Part shown: positions 24,049 to 33,449 of the stretch, piece by piece
Position numbering within the stretch: the first letter of the stretch is position 1
Layout of the letters: every line of letters begins with the position of its first letter
From: Chloroflexota bacterium
GTDB taxonomy: Bacteria > Chloroflexota > Limnocylindria > Limnocylindrales > CSP1-4
Reading direction: 5' to 3'
DNA: 43,028 nucleotides
NCBI GenBank assembly: GCA_919901745.1
Contig: CAKKPP010000027.1
Coordinates: 1 to 43,028, forward strand
Position numbers and translations under genes: made by a program
Notes under the pieces: model-generated
Database searches by the model: none
What the model saw: only the letters and a program-made list of their open reading frames with translations
What the model was told of the DNA's origin: nothing

Positions 24049-24816
24049 ATGGTCGACGACGACGATCGGCTCGCCCGCGCGGCTGAGGCGTTCGTGTCGG
24101 AAGCCTCGGAGCGTGCTCGATCGTTCGATGAGGCGGACACCGAGTCCGCCCTGCCGCGATCGGCGGTCGCCACGATCGACCCGACGGAACCCAGCGAGGC
24201 GCCGGCGCGCTCCAATGCATGGGATCGACGCCAATCCCGAACGCGCACGACGACGGCACCCGTCGCCGGTTCGTCGTTCGCCGCTGCGACGGAAGGAATC
24301 GCCGATCGACGTGGATTACCCGGCGCCGACGATCCTGGCTCCACCCGCGCCATCCCCATCCTCTCGAAACGCGAGTGGGAAGCCACGATCCGCCATGAGG
24401 CCGCCCGTTGGCACCGGCATGGACGTTCGCTGGCGATGGTTGCCGTACGGATCGCGCCCGCGTCCGAGTCGGTGGCCGCGGCCCAACCACCGACCCGGGC
24501 GTCGACCGGCCGATCCGACCCGCGGGCGGCAGAGCGCTACTCCGTACCGCTCGGGGACACACTGCGGCGTCGAGCGCGTTCGTCGGATCGCGTGGCTCGC
24601 CTGGCGCCCGACGCCTTCTCGGTCATGCTCCTCGAAACCGGCGAGGCCGGCGCAGCCGCCTATGCCGAACGGATCCGATCAAGCTGCGAGCCGTGGATCC
24701 GTGCCGTACCGGGCGATCTCAGTTTGCGGATCGGGCTGGCCGTCCCGCGCCTTGGTGATTCGATCGAAGGGGCAGCCGACGACTCGTTCAGCCAGGTGGC
24801 CTCGCCCGCGACCTAA
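24028..24816 (+). CDS. Degenerate GGDEF-domain protein
   Basis: 262 residues from ATG 24028. Residues about 1-110 are disordered-looking (Ala, Glu, Arg, Asp rich). About 115-255 have the shape of a diguanylate cyclase domain: [20 protein letters not shown] and [10 protein letters not shown], then [38 protein letters not shown] and [20 protein letters not shown]. The active-site GG(D/E)EF is replaced by LAPDAFSV, so no catalysis is expected; a c-di-GMP-binding or structural role is possible. It overlaps the ParA-like gene's end by a tandem repeat, and its stop overlaps the gnd stop (CTAA). I rate the fold assignment as likely. Confidence 0.65.
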   Translation: MDESASMMVDDDDRLARAAEAFVSEASERARSFDEADTESALPRSAVATIDPTEPSEAPARSNAWDRRQSRTRTTTAPVAGSSFAAATEGIADRRGLPGADDPGSTRAIPILSKREWEATIRHEAARWHRHGRSLAMVAVRIAPASESVAAAQPPTRASTGRSDPRAAERYSVPLGDTLRRRARSSDRVARLAPDAFSVMLLETGEAGAAAYAERIRSSCEPWIRAVPGDLSLRIGLAVPRLGDSIEGAADDSFSQVASPAT

Positions 24817-25826
24817 CGCTCCGTGTGGCCGCCGAACTGGAGGCGCATCGCCGACAGGACCTTGCCGGCGAAGTCGCCCTCGCCGCGGGAGGCGAAGCGC
24901 GAGAAGAGGGCAGCGCTGAGCACCGGGGCCGGCACCGATTCGTCGATGGCTGCGGCGATCGTCCAGCGCCCTTCGCCCGAGTCCGAGACGCGGCCACTGA
25001 AGCCCTCGAGCGTGGGACTCTCGAGGAACGCCGTCGCGGTGAGGTCGAGGAGCCACGAGGCCACGACGCTGCCGCGCCGCCAGACCTCGGTCACGTCGCG
25101 GAGGTCGAACTCGTACTGGTAGGCCTCGGGATCTCGTAGCGGCGACGTCTCCGCGTCCACTGCCCGTCCCTGGGCCCCGGCGTTCGCATGTTGGAGGATG
25201 TTGAGCCCCTCGGCGTACGACGCCATGATCCCGTACTCGATCCCGTTGTGGACCATCTTCACGAAGTGGCCGGCACCCGATGGACCGCAGTGGAGGTAAC
25301 CCTGCTCGGCCGTCCCGCCATTCGCGAGGCCCTCTCGACCGGGTGTGCGAGGAGCGCCGTCGATGCCCGGTGCGAGCGTCGCGAAGATCGGGTCCAGGCG
25401 CTGGACCGCTGCCGGATCGCCGCCGATCATCAGGCTGAAGCCGCGGTGCAGGCCGAACACGCCACCGCTCGTCCCCACATCGACGTAGTGGATCCCGCGT
25501 TCCATGAGGGCTTTCGAGCGGTTGAGGTCGTCGCGGTACCAGGAGTTGCCGCCGTCGATCACGATGTCGTCCTCGTCGAGGAACGGCAGGAGCTGCATGA
25601 TCGTGGCGTCCACGACCGCGGCCGGGACCATCAGCCAGACCGCGCGCGGACGCTGGAGCTTGGACACGAGGTCCTCGATCGAGATCGACCCGACCATGCC
25701 CTCGGCCACGAGGCCCAGCACCGTCTCCGGGCTGCGGGCGTAGCCGACGCACGTGTGTCCACCGGCGGTGAGCCGGCGGACCATGTTGGCGCCCATCCGC
25801 CCGAGTCCGATCATGCCGAGTTCCAT
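24813..25826 (-). CDS. gnd: 6-phosphogluconate dehydrogenase, decarboxylating
   Basis: 337 residues from ATG 25826, preceded by AAGGAG. The NADP/NAD-binding Rossmann motif is [15 protein letters not shown], followed by [16 protein letters not shown] and [20 protein letters not shown]. The catalytic lysine lies in [16 protein letters not shown], and the C-terminal helix bundle ends at FGGHTER. The protein is shorter than E. coli Gnd (468) and matches the GntZ/YqeC-type short form, often NAD-linked. It converts 6-phosphogluconate to ribulose 5-phosphate plus CO2. It follows pgi by 20 nt on the same strand, making a sugar-phosphate operon. The gene's end overlaps the GGDEF-like gene's stop by 4 nt. 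Confidence 0.92.
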   Translation of the reverse strand: MELGMIGLGRMGANMVRRLTAGGHTCVGYARSPETVLGLVAEGMVGSISIEDLVSKLQRPRAVWLMVPAAVVDATIMQLLPFLDEDDIVIDGGNSWYRDDLNRSKALMERGIHYVDVGTSGGVFGLHRGFSLMIGGDPAAVQRLDPIFATLAPGIDGAPRTPGREGLANGGTAEQGYLHCGPSGAGHFVKMVHNGIEYGIMASYAEGLNILQHANAGAQGRAVDAETSPLRDPEAYQYEFDLRDVTEVWRRGSVVASWLLDLTATAFLESPTLEGFSGRVSDSGEGRWTIAAAIDESVPAPVLSAALFSRFASRGEGDFAGKVLSAMRLQFGGHTER

Positions 25827-25846
25827 GGAGTGCGCTCCTTGCTGGC

Positions 25847-27478
25847 TCAGCTGACCCGACCGCGCCGGTAGCGGCCGATCAGCCGATTCGTGGACGAATC
25901 ATGTCCGAGATCGGGTTCTTCGGGGCTGCGCAGCTCGGCCGCGACGCGTGTCGCGAGGACCTTGCCCAGCTCCACCCCCCACTGGTCGAACGAATCGAGT
26001 CCCCAGACGACGCCCTGGGTGAACACGCCGTGCTCGTAGAGCGCGACGAGCCGGCCGAGGGTCGCCGGGTCGAGCCGCTCGGCGAGGATGGTGGTCGACG
26101 GGCGGTTGCCCTCGAACACACGATGGGGCACGAGCCGCTCGGGAGTGCCCTCCGCACGGACCTCGTCGGCCGTCTTGCCGAAGGCGAGCGCCTCCGACTG
26201 GGCGAAGACGTTGGCCATGAGCAGGTCGTGGTGGTCCTCGATCGGATTGAGTGAGCGCTCGAAGCCGATGAAATCGACCGGGATGAGCCGGGTGCCCTGG
26301 TGGATGAGCTGGTAGAACGAATGCTGGCCGTTCGTGCCCGGCTCGCCCCAGAAGATGGGCCCCGTGGCGTAGTCGACCCGCTCCCCGTCGAGGGTGACCC
26401 GCTTCCCGTTGGACTCCATCGTCAGTTGCTGGAGGTATGCCGGGAATCGCTTCAGGTACTGGTCGTAGGGCAGCACCGCGACGGTCTCGGCCCCGAAGAA
26501 GTCCGTGTACCAGACCGTCAGGAGGCCCATGAGGACGGGCAGATTGGCCTCGAGGGGCGCGGTCCGGAAGTGCTCGTCCATCTCGTGGAAGCCCGCGAGC
26601 AGCTCGCGGAACCGGTTCGGCCCGATCGCGATCATCGTCGAGAGCCCGATCGCGGATCCCATGGAGTATCTGCCGCCGACCCAGTCCCAGAACCCGAACA
26701 TGTTCGTGGTGTCGATGCCGAATGCGGCGACCTCTGCCGCGTTCGTCGACACGGCCACGAAATGGCGGGCAACCGCGGCCTCGTCGCCGAGAGCTGCCAG
26801 CAGCCAGGCACGGGCCGTTCGGGCGTTTCGGAGGGTCTCGAGCGTCGTGAACGTCTTCGATGCCACGATGAACAAGGTCTCCGCGGCATCGAGTTCGTGG
26901 ACCGCCTCGGTGAAGTCGGTCCCATCGACGTTCGAGACGAAACGGAAGGCGAGGTCCCGCTGCGAGTAGTGGCGGAGCGCCTCGTAGGCCATGACCGGGC
27001 CCAGGTCCGAGCCACCGATCCCGATGTTGACGACGGTCCGGATCCGCTTGCCGGTGTGCCCGGTCCACCTCCCCGTCCGAACTCGTTCCGCGAAACCGGC
27101 CATCCGGTCGAGCACCTCGTGGACGGCCGGGACGACGTTTTCCCCGTCGACCTCGACGATCGACCCACGCGGCGCGCGCAGGGCGGTGTGCAGGACCGCC
27201 TGATCCTCCGTTCGGTTGATGCGATCGCCCCGGAACATCGCGTCGATCCGGTCGCGCAGCGCCGACTGCTCGGCCAGGCGCACGAGGAGGCTGAGCGTCT
27301 CGTCCGTGATGCGGTGCTTGGCGAAGTCGACATAGAGGCCCGCGGCCTCGATCCACAGGCGGTCGCCTCGTCCCGGATCGGCCGCGAACAACTCGCGCAG
27401 GTGGACGTTGCCGATCTGTGCGTGGTGGTGTTCCAGAGCCAGCCACGCGTCGCGCTGTCGGAGCGGTATCCGGGTCAC
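25847..27478 (-). CDS. pgi: Glucose-6-phosphate isomerase
   Basis: 543 residues from GTG 27478, matching the usual length of about 545. The start [20 protein letters not shown] is typical; longer in-frame starts are less likely. Pgi signatures are present: [20 protein letters not shown] (glycine loop), [17 protein letters not shown] (sugar phosphate binding), [13 protein letters not shown], and GANGQHSF-like [19 protein letters not shown] with the catalytic His. K near the C-terminus is in [12 protein letters not shown]. The enzyme interconverts glucose 6-phosphate and fructose 6-phosphate. It lies upstream of gnd in a two-gene unit, so both feed glycolysis and the pentose phosphate branch. 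BetA is divergent. Confidence 0.95.
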   Translation of the reverse strand: MTRIPLRQRDAWLALEHHHAQIGNVHLRELFAADPGRGDRLWIEAAGLYVDFAKHRITDETLSLLVRLAEQSALRDRIDAMFRGDRINRTEDQAVLHTALRAPRGSIVEVDGENVVPAVHEVLDRMAGFAERVRTGRWTGHTGKRIRTVVNIGIGGSDLGPVMAYEALRHYSQRDLAFRFVSNVDGTDFTEAVHELDAAETLFIVASKTFTTLETLRNARTARAWLLAALGDEAAVARHFVAVSTNAAEVAAFGIDTTNMFGFWDWVGGRYSMGSAIGLSTMIAIGPNRFRELLAGFHEMDEHFRTAPLEANLPVLMGLLTVWYTDFFGAETVAVLPYDQYLKRFPAYLQQLTMESNGKRVTLDGERVDYATGPIFWGEPGTNGQHSFYQLIHQGTRLIPVDFIGFERSLNPIEDHHDLLMANVFAQSEALAFGKTADEVRAEGTPERLVPHRVFEGNRPSTTILAERLDPATLGRLVALYEHGVFTQGVVWGLDSFDQWGVELGKVLATRVAAELRSPEEPDLGHDSSTNRLIGRYRRGRVS

Positions 27479-27589
27479 CGGCTGAGGGTAGGCGATGCCC
27501 GGGGATCCTGTCCTCAAATGGATGGCGGCCACCCGATGCGGTCGCGGTTCATCCGTCGGGCCCGCCCGCCCCGGCGCTCCCCACGCTGC

Positions 27590-27595
27590 TAGCAT
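27590..27595 (+). promoter_or_regulatory. Extended -10 (TGcTAGCAT) of betA
   Basis: TG-n-TAGCAT with TAGCAT at 27590-27595, 7 nt before ATG 27603 and no Shine-Dalgarno. Fits a leaderless promoter. Confidence 0.5.
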
Positions 27596-27602
27596 CGACC
27601 TC

Positions 27603-29261
27603 ATGAGCAGGGAGCGCTTCGACATCGTCATCATCGGCGGCGGTTCCGCGGGCTGCGCTCTGGCCAACCGACTGACCGAGGACCCGGGGACCCGCGTCCT
27701 GGTCCTCGAAGCCGGTCGCTCCGACTGGCCCTTCGACGTCTTCATCCACATGCCGGCCGCGCTGGCCTTCCCGATCGGCAGCCGGTTCTACGACTGGAAA
27801 TACGAGTCGGAACCGGAACCGTTCATGAACGGCCGGCGCGTCTACCACGCCCGCGGCAAGGTCCTCGGTGGTTCGTCCAGCATCAACGGCCAGATCTTCC
27901 AGCGCGGCAATCCCCTGGATTACGAGCGCTGGGCGGGCGATCCGGGGATGGAGACCTGGGACTACGCGCATTGCCTGCCGTACTTCAAGCGCATGGAAAC
28001 GACCCTCGCCGCCGCCCCGGACGACCCGTTCCGCGGCCACGACGGTCCGCTCGTCCTGGAGCGCGGACCGGCCTCCAGCCCGCTGTTCACGGCCTTCTTC
28101 AAGGCTGCCCAGGAGGCCGGCTACCAGCTGACCGACGACGTCAACGGGTATCGCCAGGAGGGCTTCAACGCGTTCGACCGGAACATCCATCGCGGCCGCC
28201 GCCTGAGTGCGGCCCGGGCCTATCTGCACCCCGTCCTGGGGCGCCCCAACCTCACCGTGCGGACCGGCGCACTCGTGACCGGAATCCGCTTCGAGGGCAG
28301 GCGGGCCGTCGGCGTCGACTACCAACCGACCTTCGGCGCGGCGCGCCACGTGGAGGCAGGCGAGCTGATCCTGGCCGGCGGCGCCATCAACACGCCACAG
28401 CTCCTCCAGCTCTCGGGGGTCGGCGCGGCCACTGAACTGGAGGCGCTCGGCGTTCGGCCCGTCCACGACCTGCCCGGCGTCGGTGAGCACCTCCAGGACC
28501 ATCTCGAGGTCTACATCCAGTACCGGAGCACGCAGCCGGTCTCCATGCAGCCGTCGCTCGAGAAGTGGCGGCGGCCGTGGATCGGCTTCCAATGGCTGTT
28601 CCTCCGCCGCGGCCCAGGCGCCACGAACCACTTCGAGGGCGGCGGCTTTGTGCGTTCCAACGAGGACGTGGCCTATCCGAACCTGATGTTCCACTTCCTG
28701 CCGCTGGCCATCCGCTATGACGGGTCGTCCCCGCCGAAGGGCCATGGGTACCAGGTTCATGTCGGGCCCATGTACTCGGATGCGCGCGGGTCCGTGAAGA
28801 TCACATCGACCGATCCGCGGGCGCACCCGGCCCTGCGGTTCAACTACCTGTCCACGGCACAGGATCGCCGCGAATGGGTCGAGGCGGTCCGCGTCGCGCG
28901 GAACATCCTGACCCAGCCCGCATTCGATGCCTACAACGGCGGGGAGCTGTCACCGGGCGCGACGGTCAACACCGACGAGGAGATCCTCGACTGGGTTGCG
29001 CGCGACGCCGAGACGGCCCTCCATCCCTCGTGCACGGCACGGATGGGCACGGACGCCGCGTCCGTGGTCGACCCGCTGACGCTGCGGGTGCATGGCCTGG
29101 ACGGGTTGCGTGTCGTGGACGCGTCGGTCTTCCCGTACGTCACGAACGCGAACATCTACGCGCCGGTGATGATGGTCGCGGAGAAGGCAGCCGACATCAT
29201 TCGCGGCGCCACGCCGCTCGCGCCGGAATACACCCCGTTCTTCAGGCACCAACCCGATTGA
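27603..29261 (+). CDS. betA: Choline dehydrogenase-like GMC oxidoreductase
   Basis: 552 residues from ATG 27603 ([20 protein letters not shown]), beginning with the GMC FAD-binding Rossmann motif [16 protein letters not shown] signature 1 is [19 protein letters not shown]; signature 2 is [17 protein letters not shown]. Catalytic histidines lie in [15 protein letters not shown] and [19 protein letters not shown]. Long runs match BetA closely ([20 protein letters not shown] and [19 protein letters not shown]). BetA oxidises choline to betaine aldehyde and on to glycine betaine, an osmoprotectant. The partner gene betB (betaine aldehyde dehydrogenase) and a choline transporter are absent here. 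The enzyme might use another alcohol, since family substrates vary. Length is standard. Confidence 0.88.
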   Translation: MSRERFDIVIIGGGSAGCALANRLTEDPGTRVLVLEAGRSDWPFDVFIHMPAALAFPIGSRFYDWKYESEPEPFMNGRRVYHARGKVLGGSSSINGQIFQRGNPLDYERWAGDPGMETWDYAHCLPYFKRMETTLAAAPDDPFRGHDGPLVLERGPASSPLFTAFFKAAQEAGYQLTDDVNGYRQEGFNAFDRNIHRGRRLSAARAYLHPVLGRPNLTVRTGALVTGIRFEGRRAVGVDYQPTFGAARHVEAGELILAGGAINTPQLLQLSGVGAATELEALGVRPVHDLPGVGEHLQDHLEVYIQYRSTQPVSMQPSLEKWRRPWIGFQWLFLRRGPGATNHFEGGGFVRSNEDVAYPNLMFHFLPLAIRYDGSSPPKGHGYQVHVGPMYSDARGSVKITSTDPRAHPALRFNYLSTAQDRREWVEAVRVARNILTQPAFDAYNGGELSPGATVNTDEEILDWVARDAETALHPSCTARMGTDAASVVDPLTLRVHGLDGLRVVDASVFPYVTNANIYAPVMMVAEKAADIIRGATPLAPEYTPFFRHQPD

Positions 29262-29268
29262 TCCGGCG

Positions 29269-29296
29269 TTGACACCGGTCGGTCCGGTGCGACGAT
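29269..29296 (+). promoter_or_regulatory. Candidate promoter before the PAS gene
   Basis: TTGACA at 29269-29274 and GACGAT at 29291-29296, separated by 16 nt, form a fair sigma-70-like promoter. The upstream in-frame ATG 29295 lies in the -10, which supports the later start at 29328. Confidence 0.45.
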
Positions 29297-29327
29297 GACG
29301 GGCACGGACTTCCGTTTGGAGGCGGAC

Positions 29328-29726
29328 ATGGCGCAGGAACCCATCGAGCTGATCCTCTTTCGCCAGCTCTCGAGTTCGCTGGCGATCCCCGTCTTCCTCG
29401 TCGACGCCAACGGTGACCTCGCCTACCTCAACGAGGCCGCCGAACAGCTGCTCGGCGTCCGGCTCGACGAGATCGATGAGATGCCCTTCGCCGAGTGGAC
29501 GACCGCGTTCACGGCACGCAATGAGGGCGGCCACGGGACGGACGTCGATTCACTGCCCCTGGTCCGCGCCATCCGTGATCGCCGGCCGGCGCACGGTCCC
29601 CTGACGATCACGGGCGGCGACGGTGTGGAGCGCCGGATCGAGATCACGGCCTTCCCGCTCGAGGGCGGTCGCGGACGATTTATCGGGGCGGTCGCGATGT
29701 TCTGGGAAACGGCGGCCGACGCGTGA
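29328..29726 (+). CDS. Single-domain PAS protein
   Basis: 132 residues from ATG 29328, preceded by GGAGG. The protein is nearly all one PAS domain: helix ELILFRQLSSSLAIPVFLVD, strands DLAYLNEAAEQLLGVRLDEI, then MPFAEWTTAFTARNEGG and a core of EITAFPLEGGRGRFIGAVAMF. Standalone PAS domains bind small ligands or cofactors or serve as partner-binding modules. The gene overlaps the downstream metallo-hydrolase start by 4 nt (GTGA), indicating coupled translation. No histidine kinase or GGDEF output is fused. Ligand unknown. Confidence 0.75.
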   Translation: MAQEPIELILFRQLSSSLAIPVFLVDANGDLAYLNEAAEQLLGVRLDEIDEMPFAEWTTAFTARNEGGHGTDVDSLPLVRAIRDRRPAHGPLTITGGDGVERRIEITAFPLEGGRGRFIGAVAMFWETAADA

Positions 29727-30559
29727 AGGTCACGTTCTGGGGAACGCGTGGCTCGCTGGCCAGCGCGGGACCGGAGACGGTTCGCTACGGCGGCAACACC
29801 GCGTGCGTGCAGGTCACCGGCTCAGACGGCACGTGCATCGTCCTCGACGCCGGCACGGGCATTCGACGCCTCGGTGCCGCGCTCTCGCGTGACCTCACCC
29901 GGGTCGACATCCTGCTCACCCACCTGCACATGGATCACATCCAGGGACTCGGCTTTTTCGACCCATTGTTCCGGCCCGGCCTCGAGGTCCACATCTGGGG
30001 CCCACCGTCGGCGACACAGGATCTGCGCACGCGACTCAGCCGCTACCTGTCGCCGCCGCTCTTCCCGATCCGCCTGCGCGACGCGGACTCCGACGTGCAC
30101 TTCCACAACGCCCCCGACGTTCCCGTGTCGATCGGAGGTCTCGAAGTGTGCGGGGCGGAGATCGTCCACCCGGGGCCCACGGTCGGCTATCGGGTTCGCG
30201 ATGGAGCCGCCACGTTCGCCTACCTGTCGGACCACGAACCGGCACTGACCGGGGACCTGGACCGGCGTGACGGCACGCGCTGGACCTCGGGCGCCGACAT
30301 CGCGGCCGGCGTCGACCTCCTGGTCCACGATGTCCAGTACAGCCCGGACGAACGAGCCGAGCGGATCGGCTGGGGACACTCCTCGTCGCTCGAGGCGGCG
30401 GCGTTCGCCCGGCTGGTCGGCGCGCGACGACTTGCGGCCTTTCACCACGACCCCGGCCACGACGACGCGGCGGTGGATCGGATCGTTGCCGAAACCGCTG
30501 CCGCGGTGCCCGAGATCGGAGTCTTCGGGGCGCGGGAAGGCGAGACGGTTCACCTCTGA
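29723..30559 (+). CDS. Metallo-beta-lactamase-fold hydrolase
   Basis: 278 residues from GTG 29723. It has the MBL start MKVTFWGTRGSLASAGPETV, then LDAGTGIRRLG, the metal motif THLHMDHIQGLGFF (H-x-H-x-D-H), the next histidine in AEIVHPGPTVGYRV, an aspartate in AYLSDHEPA, and a C-terminal LLVHDVQY plus AAFHHDPGHDDAAV. These supply both metal ions in the RNase Z/phosphodiesterase-like MBL group (TRGS motif is common in that branch). A likely role is phosphodiester or lactone-type hydrolysis; exact substrate is unclear. It is translationally coupled to the PAS gene, suggesting a PAS-sensed enzyme. Confidence 0.85.
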   Translation: MKVTFWGTRGSLASAGPETVRYGGNTACVQVTGSDGTCIVLDAGTGIRRLGAALSRDLTRVDILLTHLHMDHIQGLGFFDPLFRPGLEVHIWGPPSATQDLRTRLSRYLSPPLFPIRLRDADSDVHFHNAPDVPVSIGGLEVCGAEIVHPGPTVGYRVRDGAATFAYLSDHEPALTGDLDRRDGTRWTSGADIAAGVDLLVHDVQYSPDERAERIGWGHSSSLEAAAFARLVGARRLAAFHHDPGHDDAAVDRIVAETAAAVPEIGVFGAREGETVHL

Positions 30560-30658
30560 GGCTGTGAGGAGCCCTCCGCGGTCGTCGCCGCAGCACCTGG
30601 CAGCACCGCGTTCCGCCTCGCGTCGCCGCAGCGCGTTCCGCCCCGGCCCGACCCGTGG

Positions 30659-31375
30659 CTACGTGGTCGCGGCCTCCGCGAAGGACGCCATATCCAGAAA
30701 GGTCAGGTCCGGTGCCGCGGACGCGACCGGCGTCGCCCCGGCGCCCGGCTGTCCGTGGCGGCGGTCGATCCACACGGTCGACATTCCCAGTGCCTTGGCG
30801 GGGACATGATCGTGATACAGGCTCTGTGCCACGTGCAGGATCCGTTCGCGCGGAACCTCGATCCGCTGGAACGCCAGCCCGAAGTTGGCCGGGCTCGGCT
30901 TGTAGGAGCCGGCCTGCTGCGCGGTGATCACCCAGTTGAAGGTGATGCCCAGCCGCTGGTTCGAGAGCGCGAACAGATCGTCGTCGCAGTTGGTGATGAC
31001 GCCGAGCCGGAACCGCGCCTTGAGCTGCGCGAGCGCATGTGCCGAATCAGGAAACGCCGGCCAATCGCCGACCGAGCCTCCGAACACATCGACGGCATCG
31101 CTCGACGGGGCCGCGTGTCCCAGGTCGCGCGCGACGCCCGCGAGGCCCACACCGAGGATCTCGCGATAGGTCCGGTACGGCCCTGCCTCGAGCGTCGCCT
31201 CATGCGCGGCGTACGCCTCGAGCAGCTCGTCGTCCGAGACGGTCGTGGCGAGCTCCGGCAGGCCCGTCCGCAGGGCCGCGGCGAGGCCGCGCTCCCAGTC
31301 GATGAGCGTGCCGTAGCAGTCGAAGGTCAGCGCGTCGAAGCGCCCGAAGTCGAAGATGGTCGTCATGTGCCCCAT
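30659..31375 (-). CDS. Haloacid dehalogenase type II-like hydrolase
   Basis: 238 residues if started at ATG 31375 (MGHMTTIFDFG); ATG 31366 is an alternative. The HAD signature is ALTFDCYGTLIDWERGL (nucleophilic Asp in D-x-Y-G-T), motif II LGVITNCDDDLF, motif III lysine in QQAGSYKPSPANFGL and the Asp-type motif IV in SLYHDHVPAKALGM. This pattern fits L-2-haloacid dehalogenase-like proteins, but many such enzymes are phosphatases or dehalogenate little. No neighbouring gene indicates the substrate. It is convergent to the MBL gene, leaving a 99-nt gap with short GC-rich repeats and no strong terminator. Confidence 0.8.
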   Translation of the reverse strand: MGHMTTIFDFGRFDALTFDCYGTLIDWERGLAAALRTGLPELATTVSDDELLEAYAAHEATLEAGPYRTYREILGVGLAGVARDLGHAAPSSDAVDVFGGSVGDWPAFPDSAHALAQLKARFRLGVITNCDDDLFALSNQRLGITFNWVITAQQAGSYKPSPANFGLAFQRIEVPRERILHVAQSLYHDHVPAKALGMSTVWIDRRHGQPGAGATPVASAAPDLTFLDMASFAEAATT

Positions 31376-31505
31376 GATGCCGGACTCCGGTGTCCGACGG
31401 CACCGCCAAAACGCGAATGGAGTGGATCACTGTCCTGTCCGACGATGCATACTGCCCGCACCCGGACCCGCAGCCGGCGAACGAACCTGAGAGGGCCAAC
31501 CAGCC

Positions 31506-32294
31506 ATGTCGCGTTCCACTCGCTTCCGCACGATCCTCGTCGCCGGCCTTGCGCTGGCACTGATCCTTCCCGCCGCCGCCTCAGCAACCCACTCCTGGGG
31601 GAACTACCACTGGGGCCGGACGGCGAATCCGTTCACGCTCAAGCTCGGCGACAACGTCTCCTCGGCCTGGGATTCGTATCTCGCGACGACCTCGGTTGAT
31701 TGGAGCGTATCGACCGTGCTAGACACGACGATCGTGGCCGGCGGGACGACGGCCCGGAAGTGTCGCGCGACGACCGGTCGGGTGGAGGTGTGCAACGCTT
31801 CGTACGGCAACAACGGCTGGCTTGGCCTTGCCTCGATCAGCGTGAGCGGCAGTCACATCACGAAGGCGTACGTCAAGCTCAACGACACCTACTTCAAGAC
31901 CGCGGCGTACAACACCCCCGCGTGGCGGAACCTGGTCATGTGCCAGGAGGTCGGTCATACGTTCGGTCTCGGTCATACCGATGAGACGTTCGGCAATGCC
32001 AATGGCGGGACTTGTATGGATTACACGAGCGACCCGGATGGCCCGCTGTCGAATGAGCACCCGAACGACCACGACTACGAGCAGCTCGCCATGATCTACG
32101 CCCATCTCGACAGCACGACGACCGTCGGCGCGGCCGCTCCATCGGGCCCAGGCGGGGGCAATGGCGCCGCGGAAGCGGCTTCGAGCGGCTGGGGCCGCCT
32201 GGTGGCTACCACGAACGGCGGACGCGGCGGCGTCTACCTGCTCGATCTGGGGAACGGCGACCAGGTCGTGACCCACGTGTTCTGGGCGCGCTGA
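31506..32294 (+). CDS. Secreted metzincin-like protein with altered zinc motif
   Basis: 262 residues starting MSRSTRFRTILVAGLALALI with a Sec signal peptide cut near residue 27 (LPAAASA). The mature part opens THSWGNYHWGRTANPFTLKL and holds a metzincin-like motif at residues 146-157: C-Q-E-V-G-H-T-F-G-L-G-H. The standard motif is HExxHxxGxxH; here the first His is Gln (Q147) while E148, H151, G154 and H157 remain. A Met-turn-like GGTCMDYTSD follows, then SNEHPNDHDYEQLAMIYAHL, all as in M10/M12-like folds. Two cysteine pairs may be disulfides. The tail is Gly/Ala/Pro-rich then VTHVFWAR. A weakened or repurposed metalloprotease, or a family in which Gln or Asp serves as ligand, is plausible. 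No neighbours bear on it. Confidence 0.8.
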   Translation: MSRSTRFRTILVAGLALALILPAAASATHSWGNYHWGRTANPFTLKLGDNVSSAWDSYLATTSVDWSVSTVLDTTIVAGGTTARKCRATTGRVEVCNASYGNNGWLGLASISVSGSHITKAYVKLNDTYFKTAAYNTPAWRNLVMCQEVGHTFGLGHTDETFGNANGGTCMDYTSDPDGPLSNEHPNDHDYEQLAMIYAHLDSTTTVGAAAPSGPGGGNGAAEAASSGWGRLVATTNGGRGGVYLLDLGNGDQVVTHVFWAR

Positions 32295-32313
32295 CCGACG
32301 GTATCGAGGGCCG

Positions 32314-32373
32314 GGCGCGGCCCTGGTTGGTCTGGCGCGGCCCTGGCCTGTGCGGGCGCGCTCCTGGTTTGAC
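32314..32373 (+). repeat. Three imperfect 20-bp tandem repeats
   Basis: Units at 32314-32333, 32334-32353 and 32354-32373 share GGCGCGGCCCTGG or close variants. They lie between convergent genes, 19 nt after the metzincin-like stop. No function is evident; possible terminator-related hairpins. Confidence 0.55.
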
Positions 32374-32436
32374 CCCGGGCTCGAGCGTCGTCCGCTCCTG
32401 GGAGGTCCGCGGACGGGATTCGACCGACCTCTCCGG

Positions 32437-33378
32437 TCAGCCGCCGCTCGACGAAAGTCTCGGCGTCGTCGAGGAGGCCAGCCGCTCCTCGAATCGCCTC
32501 GCCGCCGCATCGAGCTTCTCGAGGTGCTCCGCGAGCCGCCGCCGAGCCTCTTCGGCTGCGGCGTCGAGGCCGGTCAGTTCGAAGATCTTCCAGTGGCGGA
32601 TGATCGGCATCAGGACCTCCTCGCGATGGACGCGCAGGTCGTAGATGCCGGCCTTCGCGATCTGGGCGGCCTTGCGCACGAAGCCCGGGATCCCCGCCCC
32701 GGGCATCTTGAAGCGCAGGACCTCGTCGACGATCGCGCAGACCGCGGCCGACGGCTGGAGCTTGAGGGCCGCCGACAGGATGTCGCGGTAGAAGACCATG
32801 TGCAGGTTCTCGTCGGCGGCGATGCGGACCATGATCCGGTCGGCCACCGGATCGTCCGAGTAGCGGCCCGTATTCCGATGCGCGATCCGTGTCGCCAGCT
32901 CCTGGAACGTGACGTACGCGAGGCCGTGCAGCGTATCGGGCGAGTCCAGATCGTAGCCCTGCTGGAGCTGGGCCATGCGGCCGCGTTCGAGCGCGATCGG
33001 ATCGATGTTGCGGGTGACGGTCAGATAGTCGCGCAGGACGATCGCGTGACGGCCTTCCTCCGCCGTCCAGCGGCCAACCCAGTTGATCCAGGCGCCGTCG
33101 CCGCGGCCGAACATCCCGTGAATGAGCCGATGGTAGCTGGGCAGATTGTCCTCGGTCAGGAGCCCGATCTCGAAGGACGTCTGGGCAACGCCGGTGAGAC
33201 GGGGCTGATCCGGGGTCCACGGGTCCTTGTCGAAGTCGCGCCCGAGGCGGTACGGGATGAAATCGTGCGGGAACCATTCCTGGGCGACCGCGGCGTGGCG
33301 GTCGTAGAGCCGACCGGCCTCCGGCTCGAGTTCGATCAGGAGGCCCCGCTCGTCATAGCCGGGGGTAGGGGAGGTCAT
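32437..33378 (-). CDS. Acyl-ACP desaturase (soluble, DesA-like)
   Basis: 313 residues from ATG 33378 (MTSPTPGYDERGLLIELEPE). This is the soluble di-iron desaturase family: the first metal-ligand helix is GRWTAEEGRHAIVLRDYL, the second ADENLHMVFYRDILSAAL, with two further carboxylate ligands in SFEIGLLTEDNLPSYH and FQELATRIAHRN. Phrases HDFIPYRLGRDFDKDPWTPD and PRLTGVAQTSF are close to mycobacterial DesA1/DesA2. Such enzymes introduce a cis double bond in acyl-ACP using O2 and ferredoxin electrons. A second-helix Asp (DENLH) instead of the usual Glu is typical for part of the family. It stands alone; the start is convergent with none. Function at the family level is solid. Confidence 0.88.
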   Translation of the reverse strand: MTSPTPGYDERGLLIELEPEAGRLYDRHAAVAQEWFPHDFIPYRLGRDFDKDPWTPDQPRLTGVAQTSFEIGLLTEDNLPSYHRLIHGMFGRGDGAWINWVGRWTAEEGRHAIVLRDYLTVTRNIDPIALERGRMAQLQQGYDLDSPDTLHGLAYVTFQELATRIAHRNTGRYSDDPVADRIMVRIAADENLHMVFYRDILSAALKLQPSAAVCAIVDEVLRFKMPGAGIPGFVRKAAQIAKAGIYDLRVHREEVLMPIIRHWKIFELTGLDAAAEEARRRLAEHLEKLDAAARRFEERLASSTTPRLSSSGG

Positions 33379-33449
33379 CTGCCCAGCCTACCTGCGACCG
33401 CGCCTCACCTGCACGGAAGCCGGTGCAGGCCTGCACGGGTGGCGGGAGC

